Assembly: GCA_030605895.1 (NCBI GenBank)
Contig: JAUWHL010000140.1
Location: forward strand, 1 to 5,963
Length of the DNA stretch: 5,963 bases
Origin: Promethearchaeota archaeon
Lineage (GTDB): Archaea > Asgardarchaeota > Lokiarchaeia > Sigyniarchaeales > SOKP01
Direction: 5' to 3'
In this document: piece by piece, positions 1-5,909 of the stretch
How positions within the stretch are numbered: position 1 is the first letter of the stretch
How the letters are laid out: every line of letters begins with the position of its first letter
Notes under the pieces: generated by a model
What the model saw: only the letters and a program-made list of their open reading frames with translations
Database searches by the model: none
Told to the model about the DNA's origin: nothing
Made by a program: the position numbers and the translations under genes

Positions 1-844
1 TGCTAAAAAACCAGAAGAAACAAAAGGTTTAGCACCAACAATTCTTTATGAAACAAGGAGACACCCATTTTTAGGTTTACAAGTAGGTATCTTTGATTTT
101 GGAGGACAGGAAGAGTTCCGTAAAGAATACATGGAAAAACCTGAAATTTTTCGAGGAACAGACATTCTTATCCCTATAGTTGATTTGCACGATCCAAATA
201 CCTATGAAGAAGCAAAAGAATATTTTATCGACCTATTAGATCTCTATCGAAAAAATAATGAAAGACCTAAGATCTTCTTATTTCTCCATAAATATGATGT
301 TGAGGATTATCAGAAGGAACTCCTCGATACTAATGTGAAAAATGCAAAAGAAATCTTTTTAGATATGTTTAAAGATTATGATTTTGATTATATGCTTACA
401 AGTATTTATGAAGAAGACAAATTAGCAAAGGTTTTCAGGGATATTTTGATTTCGGAGTATGCAGATTTAAAGGCTCATGTAGAAAAGGCAGAAAAACAAC
501 TTGATGAAATTAAAGCAAAAGTTATTATCGCTGATATATCAGGTAATGTTATCGTTCATAATGTTCAAGGGGTTAGTAGTGGTTTAACATTACGAGGAGA
601 TTTACGAGATTTTATTAATGCATGTAATACTGTGAGGGAAAACATTTTTATGGCAGATTCTGCTCAGTTTGGAGGACGAAACGGTGATGGCAAGGAAATT
701 GAATTGCACATCTTTAAATACATCATTTCTGTGTTAGTAATGAAGCAGGGTGAACTAAGCAGAGAGTCTCAAGATAAATTGAACATGCTACTTAATGACA
801 TGAAGCTTTTTGCAGATTTGATTATATCCGCACATACGGATTAA
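1..844 (+). CDS. Rag/Gtr-like small GTPase with C-terminal roadblock-like domain (5' partial)
   Basis: The reading frame is open from base 2, so the Met codon at 131 is internal and the gene runs off the left edge. The 280 visible residues contain switch I with its Thr (LAPT, residue 13), the G3 motif DFGGQE (32-37), the G4 motif HKYD (96-99) and a TSIYEE segment (133-138) matching the TSIWDE region of RagA. HKxD instead of NKxD is characteristic of Rag/Gtr GTPases. A helical linker (about 150-172) leads to a roadblock/longin-like alpha-beta domain (about 173-280), as in RagA/Gtr1. By comparison with RagA (about 313 residues), some 30 N-terminal residues including the P-loop are missing. In eukaryotes Rag proteins recruit TORC1 to lysosomes; in Asgard archaea the role is unknown, and membrane-associated regulation is inference. 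The gene ends in TAA and is convergent with the next gene. The GTPase family call is firm; the roadblock assignment is by pattern. Confidence 0.9.
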   Translation, partial: AKKPEETKGLAPTILYETRRHPFLGLQVGIFDFGGQEEFRKEYMEKPEIFRGTDILIPIVDLHDPNTYEEAKEYFIDLLDLYRKNNERPKIFLFLHKYDVEDYQKELLDTNVKNAKEIFLDMFKDYDFDYMLTSIYEEDKLAKVFRDILISEYADLKAHVEKAEKQLDEIKAKVIIADISGNVIVHNVQGVSSGLTLRGDLRDFINACNTVRENIFMADSAQFGGRNGDGKEIELHIFKYIISVLVMKQGELSRESQDKLNMLLNDMKLFADLIISAHTD

Positions 845-867
845 TCTTTAAAATCATAACAAATATT

Positions 868-888
868 ATTTTCTTCATATCTTTTTTT
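868..888 (+). terminator. T-tract terminator after the Rag-like gene
   Basis: A pyrimidine/T-rich stretch with a run of seven T (882-888) starts about 25 bases after the GTPase stop codon, in the gap between two convergent genes. Archaeal RNA polymerase typically terminates at T-rich tracts without needing a hairpin, so this is a reasonable termination site. The whole region is AT-rich, which limits specificity. Confidence 0.35.
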
Positions 889-926
889 CATTTCAAGAAT
901 TTAGGAATTTTTAATGACTTTTATAA

Positions 927-1148
927 CTATTGAGCAATCACAGGTATTATTTCATTAGCATTCATTTTAACAATTTCATTAAGATTAATTTTTCGTTGTG
1001 AATAGTTTAGAATCTCGATTCCAATAATATTATCGTGCTCTCCATAATCGATTACAACGCCTTCATTAATTTCTTCAGAGTCTTTTACTTTCTCATGAGA
1101 GAATTGTAGATATAACACGTCAGCAACTTTATCATAGGAAATTTGCAT
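927..1148 (-). CDS. DUF2283 family small protein
   Basis: A 73-residue protein with the DUF2283 pattern: N-terminal SYDKVADVLYLQF (residues 4-16, invariant Y-D, A-D and Y positions), an acidic stretch, EGVVIDY (29-35), then IIGIEIL (41-47). The family usually ends soon after this point; here about 23 further polar residues (51-73) follow. The fold is expected to be a small beta-sheet-rich soluble domain. No biochemical function is established. From memory, members are often found beside small DUF4258 proteins in an arrangement suggesting a toxin-antitoxin-like pair, but no such partner is visible here: the flanking genes are Tag (divergent) and the GTPase (convergent). The ATG is well placed at the family's N-terminus. 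There is no Shine-Dalgarno sequence upstream. Confidence 0.85.
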   Translation of the reverse strand: MQISYDKVADVLYLQFSHEKVKDSEEINEGVVIDYGEHDNIIGIEILNYSQRKINLNEIVKMNANEIIPVIAQ

Positions 1149-1211
1149 AATAAATTAATAAAAGACAAACGTAATAAATGTTTTATTTGATATTTCTAAA
1201 TTATAAATATA
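1149..1211. promoter_or_regulatory. Divergent promoter gap between DUF2283 and tag
   Basis: These 63 bases separate two divergent start codons and must hold both promoters unless transcripts begin inside the genes. For the minus gene, a TATA-like TTTATAATTT (about 1199-1208, read on minus) lies about 55 bases before the ATG. For tag, TTTTATTT (1181-1188) lies about 25-30 bases before the ATG, which would give a leaderless or nearly leaderless mRNA. A small inverted repeat AATAAA-TGT-TTTATT spans 1173-1187. Neither gene has a Shine-Dalgarno sequence, consistent with leaderless starts. The assignment rests on AT-rich motifs only. Confidence 0.35.
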
Positions 1212-1784
1212 ATGGTAAAAAGGTGTGCGTGGGCTACTCACGATCCACAGATGACAGAATATCATGATAAAGAGTGGGGTACTCCGATTCATGATGATCA
1301 ACTGCTTTTCGAATTTTTAATATTAGAAGGTGCCCAGGCAGGTTTAAGCTGGAGTACTATTTTACGAAAACGTGAAAATTTCAGAAGAGCATTTGACAGT
1401 TTTGATTACAATAAAATCGCGAAATATTCCGAGCAAAAGATTGAAGAATTAATGAATAACGAGGGAATAATAAGAAATCGACTTAAAATTGAAGCGGTGA
1501 TCGCTAATGCTAAGGTATTCTTACAGGTTCAAAAAGAATTTGGTTCCTTTGACAAATACATCTGGAAATTTGTTAATTATAAAACATTAGATAATAAATT
1601 TAAAGAACCTTCAGAGCTACCTTCTAAAACTAACCAATCTGAACAAATGAGTAAGGATTTGAAGAAGAGAGGATTTAAATTTATAGGTCCTACGATTTGC
1701 TATGCTTTTATGCAAGCTGTTGGTATGGTGAATGATCACGTAAAAGATTGCTTTAGATATGATGAAATCAATAAAATTGCTTAA
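1212..1784 (+). CDS. tag: DNA-3-methyladenine glycosylase I
   Basis: This base-excision-repair enzyme removes 3-methyladenine from alkylated DNA, leaving an abasic site. The 190-residue product is close in length to E. coli Tag (187) and aligns with it almost throughout. All four ligands of the structural zinc site are present: Cys5, His18, His176 and Cys180 (E. coli Cys4, His17, His175, Cys179). The base-recognition Glu is Glu39 in LEGAQAGLSW (E. coli Glu38), followed by Trp47. Further hallmarks are GIIRNRLKI (85-93) and the KKRGFKFIGPTICYAFMQ segment before NDHVKDC. The start is supported because Cys5 sits at the E. coli position and no upstream extension is needed. Tag is mainly a bacterial family, so ancient transfer from bacteria is plausible, though base composition looks like the neighbours. 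Divergent from DUF2283 and convergent with the kinase; probably monocistronic. Confidence 0.95.
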   Translation: MVKRCAWATHDPQMTEYHDKEWGTPIHDDQLLFEFLILEGAQAGLSWSTILRKRENFRRAFDSFDYNKIAKYSEQKIEELMNNEGIIRNRLKIEAVIANAKVFLQVQKEFGSFDKYIWKFVNYKTLDNKFKEPSELPSKTNQSEQMSKDLKKRGFKFIGPTICYAFMQAVGMVNDHVKDCFRYDEINKIA

Positions 1785-1816
1785 AATCTTTATTTAGTAT
1801 AAATAGATTAAAGATT
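1785..1816. terminator. Symmetric hairpin between convergent tag and kinase genes
   Basis: A perfect 8-base inverted repeat, AATCTTTA (1785-1792) and TAAAGATT (1809-1816), begins directly after the tag stop codon and ends 11 bases before the kinase stop codon. An alternative inner hairpin, ATTTA-GTA-TAAAT (1792-1804), overlaps it and can be extended by an A-T and a G-T pair. Its position between convergent genes suggests a bidirectional terminator or 3'-end stabiliser. The repeat is AT-rich and could be partly fortuitous. Confidence 0.35.
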
Positions 1817-1827
1817 GAAATTACTTA

Positions 1828-2898
1828 CTAAAGGCTATGAACATTAGTAGGAATCTTGATTATAAAAGTTGTGCAAGGTTCATCTTTAATAATAATTTTC
1901 CAATTATGAGCTTCAATAATCCGTTTAACAATTTTTAATCCTAGTCCTTTTTTGTTAAAATCAATAGAAAAATTAGGATCTTGAAATTCTCTAATAAATC
2001 CTTTTGAAATGGGTTTACCATCATTTTCTATAAAAATTAACAAGGTAGAATTTTTAGATTTAGAATAAATTCTTATTTCATTAGGATTACCATGTATTAC
2101 TGCGTTTTCTAAAAGATTTTTCCATACTTGGAACAAACGAGGTTTATCAGCGGAAATTTTAGGTAATCCATCTAATTTTACGTTAATAGAATTTGGGACA
2201 ATTAATTCAACTATTTCCTTGGTTAGATCACTTAAGTCAACATTTTCCATCTTATCTATAATCTTTCCAGAATCCGCTAATTTTACTGAAGTTTCAAGCA
2301 AGTTTTGAATCTGCTTTATTTTTTCTAAGATAATTTGGGAATTTTCTTTATCAGATTCATTTGATATTAATTGAGCGTATCCCTTTACAGATGTTAAATT
2401 ACTTCGTAAGTCATGAGCCATCATATGAGCGAAGTGACTTAATTCTTGTTTTTGTCGTAGAAGTTTCTTTTCTATTTCATTTTTTTGTTTAATTGCTTGA
2501 TGAAGAGGTGTTAAAATTCTTTTTTTAATCAAGGAAACTGTAATGTGTAACAATGATGTAATATTGAATAATCCAATAATAATGAATCCTATAATAAATG
2601 GAATGTTGGTTCTTAAATTCCCCCAATTAGGAGTTGATTTTGTCATTAAGTCAGCAAGATAAGCACCATATGCACTAATTCCCGATAAGATCATTACTAA
2701 ATCAAACTGATATCTGGTTTTCTTTAAAAACCAACTAATTAGAAAAATTGGGACAAATAACATTAAACCATAACCGAGTTCTAATAAAAAAATCCTAAAC
2801 TGAAGTTCATTAACTAAATAGAGCTGATAATACAATAAAAATGACGTAATAGGAAATATAAGATAAGAAAAGTAATTTAGATAATTTTTACTCTTCAT
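1828..2898 (-). CDS. Membrane-bound sensor histidine kinase (HisKA-HATPase_c)
   Basis: This 356-residue two-component sensor should autophosphorylate on His and pass the phosphate to a receiver. The N-terminal third is membrane-embedded, with about four TM helices (near residues 9-29, 35-57, 66-86 and 99-124) and short loops, so there is no large extracellular sensor domain; the cue may be membrane-borne. A charged helical stretch (125-152) links to the HisKA dimerisation helix with H-box AHDLRS (phospho-acceptor His162). The ATPase domain has the N-box NLLENAVIH (261-269), G1 box ENDGKP (291-296) and G2 box KGLGLKIV (317-324). The usual Pro five residues after the His is Asn167, which also occurs in many archaeal kinases. 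The ATG at 2898 is the first usable start: 21 open upstream codons hold no ATG, GTG or TTG. No receiver gene is adjacent; the nearest is at 5540. The input signal cannot be predicted. Confidence 0.92.
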   Translation of the reverse strand: MKSKNYLNYFSYLIFPITSFLLYYQLYLVNELQFRIFLLELGYGLMLFVPIFLISWFLKKTRYQFDLVMILSGISAYGAYLADLMTKSTPNWGNLRTNIPFIIGFIIIGLFNITSLLHITVSLIKKRILTPLHQAIKQKNEIEKKLLRQKQELSHFAHMMAHDLRSNLTSVKGYAQLISNESDKENSQIILEKIKQIQNLLETSVKLADSGKIIDKMENVDLSDLTKEIVELIVPNSINVKLDGLPKISADKPRLFQVWKNLLENAVIHGNPNEIRIYSKSKNSTLLIFIENDGKPISKGFIREFQDPNFSIDFNKKGLGLKIVKRIIEAHNWKIIIKDEPCTTFIIKIPTNVHSL

Positions 2899-3101
2899 TT
2901 TGAGAAACTTAGAAAATCGAGTAAAACCCGTTTTATTACTATGGTCGTTGCTGATATTGAATCACTAAATAAAAATTTGATACTAATAATATCTCTACTT
3001 AAGAGTTTAAAAATAATAAGGTTAAAAATAAAAAAAGTCCAAAATAAAACCCTTATATATTTGATTATAGAATAATTATTATTGCTCTTAGGGATTATCA
3101 T
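2895..3101 (-). CDS. Doubtful small membrane protein overlapping the kinase start
   Basis: A 68-residue ORF lies in the otherwise empty stretch upstream of the histidine kinase, and its TGA overlaps the kinase ATG (ATGA, 4 bases), an arrangement typical of translationally coupled pairs. It predicts one hydrophobic helix (about residues 14-34) followed by a basic and hydrophobic tail. I recognise no family. Against it: AT-rich noncoding DNA readily yields Ile/Phe/Leu-rich open frames, and there is no Shine-Dalgarno signal. If real, it would be a small membrane partner of the kinase. It may instead be the kinase gene's leader. Confidence 0.22.
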   Translation of the reverse strand: MIIPKSNNNYSIIKYIRVLFWTFFIFNLIIFKLLSRDIISIKFLFSDSISATTIVIKRVLLDFLSFSK

Positions 3102-3102
3102 T

Positions 3103-3118
3103 TATTAAATTTTTAATA
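3103..3118. promoter_or_regulatory. TATA-like inverted repeat ahead of the URO-D gene
   Basis: TATTAAA-TT-TTTAATA is a perfect 7-base inverted repeat with a 2-base spacer, located 42-57 bases before the URO-D ATG in the divergent gap. The right half resembles a TATA box, and its spacing would give a short 5' leader of about 15-20 bases. Because it is symmetric, it could also serve the minus strand or be an operator. Information content is low in such AT-rich DNA. Confidence 0.3.
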
Positions 3119-3149
3119 GATCTCATAATTTCGTGATTATAATTTAAAG

Positions 3150-3159
3150 GGAATATTCC
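3150..3159. repeat. GGAATATTCC palindrome abutting the URO-D start codon
   Basis: A perfect 10-base palindrome ends immediately before the ATG at 3160. It is GC-bounded and so more distinctive than surrounding AT repeats. It may be a repressor operator at the transcription or translation start, or chance. The upstream AAAGGG (3146-3151) is at best a weak ribosome-binding signal. Confidence 0.25.
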
Positions 3160-4335
3160 ATGAATTCAAAAGAAAGAGTAAAAGCAGCTTTATATTTTAA
3201 TAATCCAGATCAAGTCCCAGTTTTCAATAAAATCTCTGGTGACGTGGTTCCACTTTTAGTTACTCACTCTGAAAATTGGAATCCTGGTTGGAATAAAGAA
3301 GAGGAAGGACTATTTCCACATATGAGAAGTGTCTATAATTGGAACCCTCCAGAATGGGCAAAAAACAATCCAGAGTATGAGGGGACTAATTGGAAAACAA
3401 TACCCCATGAGGAGATCGATGAATGGGGCTGTATTTGGAATATGAAAGGAAATGATCAAGATCAAGGGCATCCAGGTAGGCCATCTCTTCTTGATTGGGA
3501 TGATTTTGATGAATATCTTTCAATTTATAGACCAGATGCAAGTGATAAAAGCAGATATAAGATAGCATTTTCAATTAAGGAAACCGTAAAAGAAGAACGA
3601 TACTTCACACTACATTTAAATTGTCATGGACCTTCTCAATTAATATCTGCTATGCGAGGTTTTAATCGATATCTCATAGATCATAGAAGGTATCCTCAAG
3701 AATTAAAACGAGCCTTACAAGTGGTTGCGGATTATCACGTAGAAGTTTTAAATTATGCTATAAAATATAATCTAAAACCGGATGGTATATGGTTAGTGGA
3801 TGATTTAGGTGAACAAAAAGGACCATTTTTTAGTTCAAAAACTTTTGAGAAAATTTATGGAGACGCTTATCGTACCATCATTGATAGAGCCCATGAGTTA
3901 GGTGTTGAGGTACACCTTCACTGCTGTGGAAAAATAGATCCTTTATTAGGACCATTAACAAAATGGGGATTAGATGCAATAGAATTAGACAGTCCGAGAA
4001 TGAGTGGTTATCCTGATCTAAAACCTTATCGTGGTAAAATAATGTTTTGGGGATGTGTGAATATACAATCAATTTACACTCAAGGAACACCTGAAGAGGT
4101 GGAAAGGGAAGTATGGCATATGATGCGAAATTTAGGTACAAAAGAGGGAGGATATGGAGCATATTTTTATCCTGATTCAAAAGATATTAGAACACCAAGG
4201 AAAAATATTAAAGCTTTTGAAAAAAGCCTGAAAAAATTTGGTATATTTTCAGAGATACCTCCCCATTGGTGGGATAGTCCCGTGGTTGAGGAATGGAAGG
4301 ACGATATTGTTCCCCCATTACCCCCTTTTGCTTAG
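3160..4335 (+). CDS. URO-D/MtaA-like (corrinoid methyltransferase-type) protein
   Basis: A 391-residue cytosolic TIM-barrel protein of the uroporphyrinogen-decarboxylase superfamily. Signatures are the N-terminal SKERVKAALYFNNPDQVPV (residues 3-21), DEWGCIW (87-93) followed by a Trp/Asp-rich LLDWDDFDEYL segment (110-120), WLVDDLGEQ (211-219), HLHCCGK (252-258), FWGCVNIQ (296-303) and an RTPRKNIKAFEKSL tail helix (344-357). This is the branch related to MtaA/CmuA-type methyltransferases rather than haem-pathway HemE. His254-x-Cys256 matches the first two zinc ligands of MtaA. The Cys expected near the C-terminus is absent (the region reads YFYPDSKDIRTP), so Cys299 is a candidate third ligand or zinc binding is altered. 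The C-terminus is unusual, with two Trp and a proline-rich end (PPLPPF). No corrinoid protein or reactivase gene is adjacent, so the substrate is unknown. A small stop-codon hairpin (TTTGC/GCAAA, 4327-4342) is visible. Confidence 0.85.
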   Translation: MNSKERVKAALYFNNPDQVPVFNKISGDVVPLLVTHSENWNPGWNKEEEGLFPHMRSVYNWNPPEWAKNNPEYEGTNWKTIPHEEIDEWGCIWNMKGNDQDQGHPGRPSLLDWDDFDEYLSIYRPDASDKSRYKIAFSIKETVKEERYFTLHLNCHGPSQLISAMRGFNRYLIDHRRYPQELKRALQVVADYHVEVLNYAIKYNLKPDGIWLVDDLGEQKGPFFSSKTFEKIYGDAYRTIIDRAHELGVEVHLHCCGKIDPLLGPLTKWGLDAIELDSPRMSGYPDLKPYRGKIMFWGCVNIQSIYTQGTPEEVEREVWHMMRNLGTKEGGYGAYFYPDSKDIRTPRKNIKAFEKSLKKFGIFSEIPPHWWDSPVVEEWKDDIVPPLPPFA

Positions 4336-4366
4336 ATGCAAAGAGATAAATTAGATAGAATAAACA

Positions 4367-5425
4367 TTATAAGCGTGATTTTCTTCTCCTCAAAAATATA
4401 TAAACACATATTATGAGTATTATTCCAGCAATAGGGAGGGTTATTGAAACGATAACGAATTCTAAGGAAAATGGATTCACTATTGTGAAATATTCACTAT
4501 TATCGTGCATATATTCATTAAAATAATCATATATTTTAATATAAAAATTAGTTCCCTCTAAATTATCAGGAACTTTCCATATAAATGTCCTATCACTAGC
4601 ATTTATGCCAGAAATCAATATTTTTCTAAATGAATTTCCTTTATAGAGAGAAATGTTTACAAACTCTATATCAGAAGTACATTCCCAAGATATTTCCATT
4701 CTATGACCTTGTTTTATAGAATTCCCCGTAGTGGGCTTCACTATCGTAATTGATTTCTTATTATATATTGAAAAATAGGGTGTAAAATCATAGATTGTTG
4801 AATCAGATGAATCAACAACTTTAATTTGATAATCGGCTCCATTATACGCACCCAAAGGGATCTCCCAAATAAATTTTCCATCATCTAGCGTACTTGATGT
4901 TATTGTTTCAAGTTCAGTGTCTCCCTTATATAAAATTAGATCTACAGTATTAGAAGTTTGGCTACTTTCCCAACTTATACAGCAATTAGAAGGATTTAGG
5001 TAGGGCTCATAAATGATTTTGTCAACAGGAAATGATATATAAATCCACTTATCAATTTTAGTTAAAGTGACTTTTTGAGAAACACTAATTGCACTGGTCA
5101 TAACAAAGAAAAATCTATCGCTATATGGTGCTTGAAATGTAATATTAACGTGATTTACGCTATGATATGTTACTAAAGAGACATAGTTTCCTCGAGAAAA
5201 AGAACTTGAATTACCATCGTCCATTAGATAAATATTGATTTTTCCATTTTTATGGACTCTAATATCCCATTTTGTTATTTCTCCTTTCGTCAAATCGAAT
5301 CCAAAAGCATAATGACCGCTACTTGGCACAGTTTCTGTAATAGAAAATGCCCAAATATTATTATTGAAACCTATTAATAAAAGAGATATAAAGAAAAGTA
5401 AAACACTAATGCTTCTCTTCTTCAT
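4367..5425 (-). CDS. Secreted/type I membrane surface protein with two Kre9/KNH-like Ig repeats
   Basis: A 352-residue protein with a signal peptide (KKR then a hydrophobic core, residues 1-26, cleavage likely after IWA), a C-terminal TM helix (about 319-345) and stop-transfer tail RRRKSRL, so most of it should lie outside the cell. Residues 27-125 form a beta-rich domain (PPC- or GOLD-like pattern, ending FQAPYSDRFFFV then KVTLTKID). Two tandem repeats follow (about 130-220 and 224-315), sharing ISWE, LYKG, FIWxxP, YxIKxxD and YFxI in the same order. These match the Ser/Thr-rich Kre9/KNH-like Ig-fold family known from fungal wall proteins and prokaryotic surface proteins. Four N-glycosylation sequons are present (Asn72, 94, 257, 275). 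Cys148, Cys149 and Cys249 could form disulfides. No catalytic motif is seen; adhesion or surface-layer structure is inferred. The gene is 31 bases from, and convergent with, the URO-D gene. Confidence 0.82.
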   Translation of the reverse strand: MKKRSISVLLFFISLLLIGFNNNIWAFSITETVPSSGHYAFGFDLTKGEITKWDIRVHKNGKINIYLMDDGNSSSFSRGNYVSLVTYHSVNHVNITFQAPYSDRFFFVMTSAISVSQKVTLTKIDKWIYISFPVDKIIYEPYLNPSNCCISWESSQTSNTVDLILYKGDTELETITSSTLDDGKFIWEIPLGAYNGADYQIKVVDSSDSTIYDFTPYFSIYNKKSITIVKPTTGNSIKQGHRMEISWECTSDIEFVNISLYKGNSFRKILISGINASDRTFIWKVPDNLEGTNFYIKIYDYFNEYMHDNSEYFTIVNPFSLEFVIVSITLPIAGIILIICVYIFLRRRKSRL

Positions 5426-5490
5426 TTTGGAATCGCTATTGTAACTCTTGATTTTTTTTATCTATCAGAGACAAGTAAAAGCGTTAATTT

Positions 5491-5500
5491 AAATTTATAT
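5491..5500 (-). promoter_or_regulatory. TATA-like box for the surface protein gene
   Basis: Read on the minus strand this is ATATAAATTT, the best TATA-like match in the 114-base gap before the surface protein start at 5425. It lies about 66 bases upstream of the ATG, allowing a leader of about 40 bases. It would let the gene be transcribed independently of the receiver gene upstream. Motif-only evidence in AT-rich DNA. Confidence 0.3.
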
Positions 5501-5539
5501 CATCTTACAAATAAACAATATTCACCAATATATTTTTAA

Positions 5540-5909
5540 TTAACAGTATTTCTTTATTATTCTAAATAAAGTAGTGAAATCTACAGGTTTTTCTAAAAAA
5601 TCGATTGCACCGAATTCTAAAGCCTTATCTCTAACACTATAATCGGCACTTATAAAAATTATCTTACTATTTGGATTAATAGATAGAATTTCCTCTGTTA
5701 CCTCTAATCCATTTTTTGAAGGCATTCTATGATCCATGAGAATTATGTCTGGAGTCTTTTTTAAGCCTTTATAAATTTCTAATGCCTCATCACCATTGAA
5801 TGCTTTTGCAATTATTTCATGCCCTTCTAATTTCAAGAATTGTTCAAAAAGATTAACAATATCTATATCATCATCAACTATAAAGATTTTAGCTATAGTA
5901 ATCCCCCAT
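5540..5909 (-). CDS. Stand-alone receiver-domain response regulator (start disrupted or non-AUG)
   Basis: A CheY-like receiver with no output domain, ending in TAA at 5540. Key residues are the acidic cluster in KIFIVDDDIDIV, the phospho-acceptor Asp in LMDHRMPS, Ser in FISADYS and Lys in LEKPVD. Counted from the proposed start these are Asp13/14, Asp59, Ser87 and Lys107, close to CheY spacing, in about 122 residues. The only standard in-frame start is a TTG at 5836, which would delete strand beta-1 and the acidic cluster, so it is unlikely. Upstream the frame stays open to a TAA at 5921-5923 but has no ATG or GTG. An ATG at 5909-5907 is out of frame; one fewer G in the G5 run (5903-5907) would give MGITIAKIFIVDDD. 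Alternatives are an ATT (5902) or ATA (5896) start. It could accept phosphate from the kinase at 1828-2898 and signal by protein contacts; both are inference. Confidence 0.85.
5903..5907 (-). other. G5 homopolymer at the receiver start (possible frameshift site)
   Basis: On the minus strand this is GGGGG, beginning with the G of an ATG at 5909-5907. With five G, that ATG reads only six codons (MGDYYS) before TAA. With four G (or seven), it opens directly into the complete receiver domain. The run is therefore either a sequence error, a genuine indel, or part of an unusual initiation region. Confidence 0.5.

Noticed and set aside
131..133. ATG as the start of the Rag-like GTPase
   Set aside because: The frame is open to the window edge and the upstream codons encode switch I and the G3 motif, so this Met is internal.
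927..1148. DUF2283 gene as half of a toxin-antitoxin pair
   Set aside because: No DUF4258 or other small partner ORF lies beside it on the same strand; both flanks are occupied by unrelated genes in other orientations.
1201..1209. TTATAAATA as the tag promoter
   Set aside because: It ends only two bases before the tag ATG, too close for a TATA box serving that gene; it fits the minus-strand DUF2283 gene better.
3386..3574. 62-codon minus-strand ORF
   Set aside because: It lies entirely inside the well-supported URO-D gene on the opposite strand and shows no recognisable domain.
3878..4180. 100-codon minus-strand ORF
   Set aside because: It is antisense to the conserved HLHCCGK and FWGCVNIQ region of the URO-D gene and has no family resemblance of its own.
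5834..5836. TTG as the start of the response regulator
   Set aside because: It would remove strand beta-1 and the acidic pair needed for Mg binding, both clearly encoded just upstream in the same frame.
5865..5878. Repeated GATGAT on the minus strand as a C/D-box RNA signal
   Set aside because: It simply encodes the Asp cluster of the receiver domain, and no matching D box with suitable spacing was seen.
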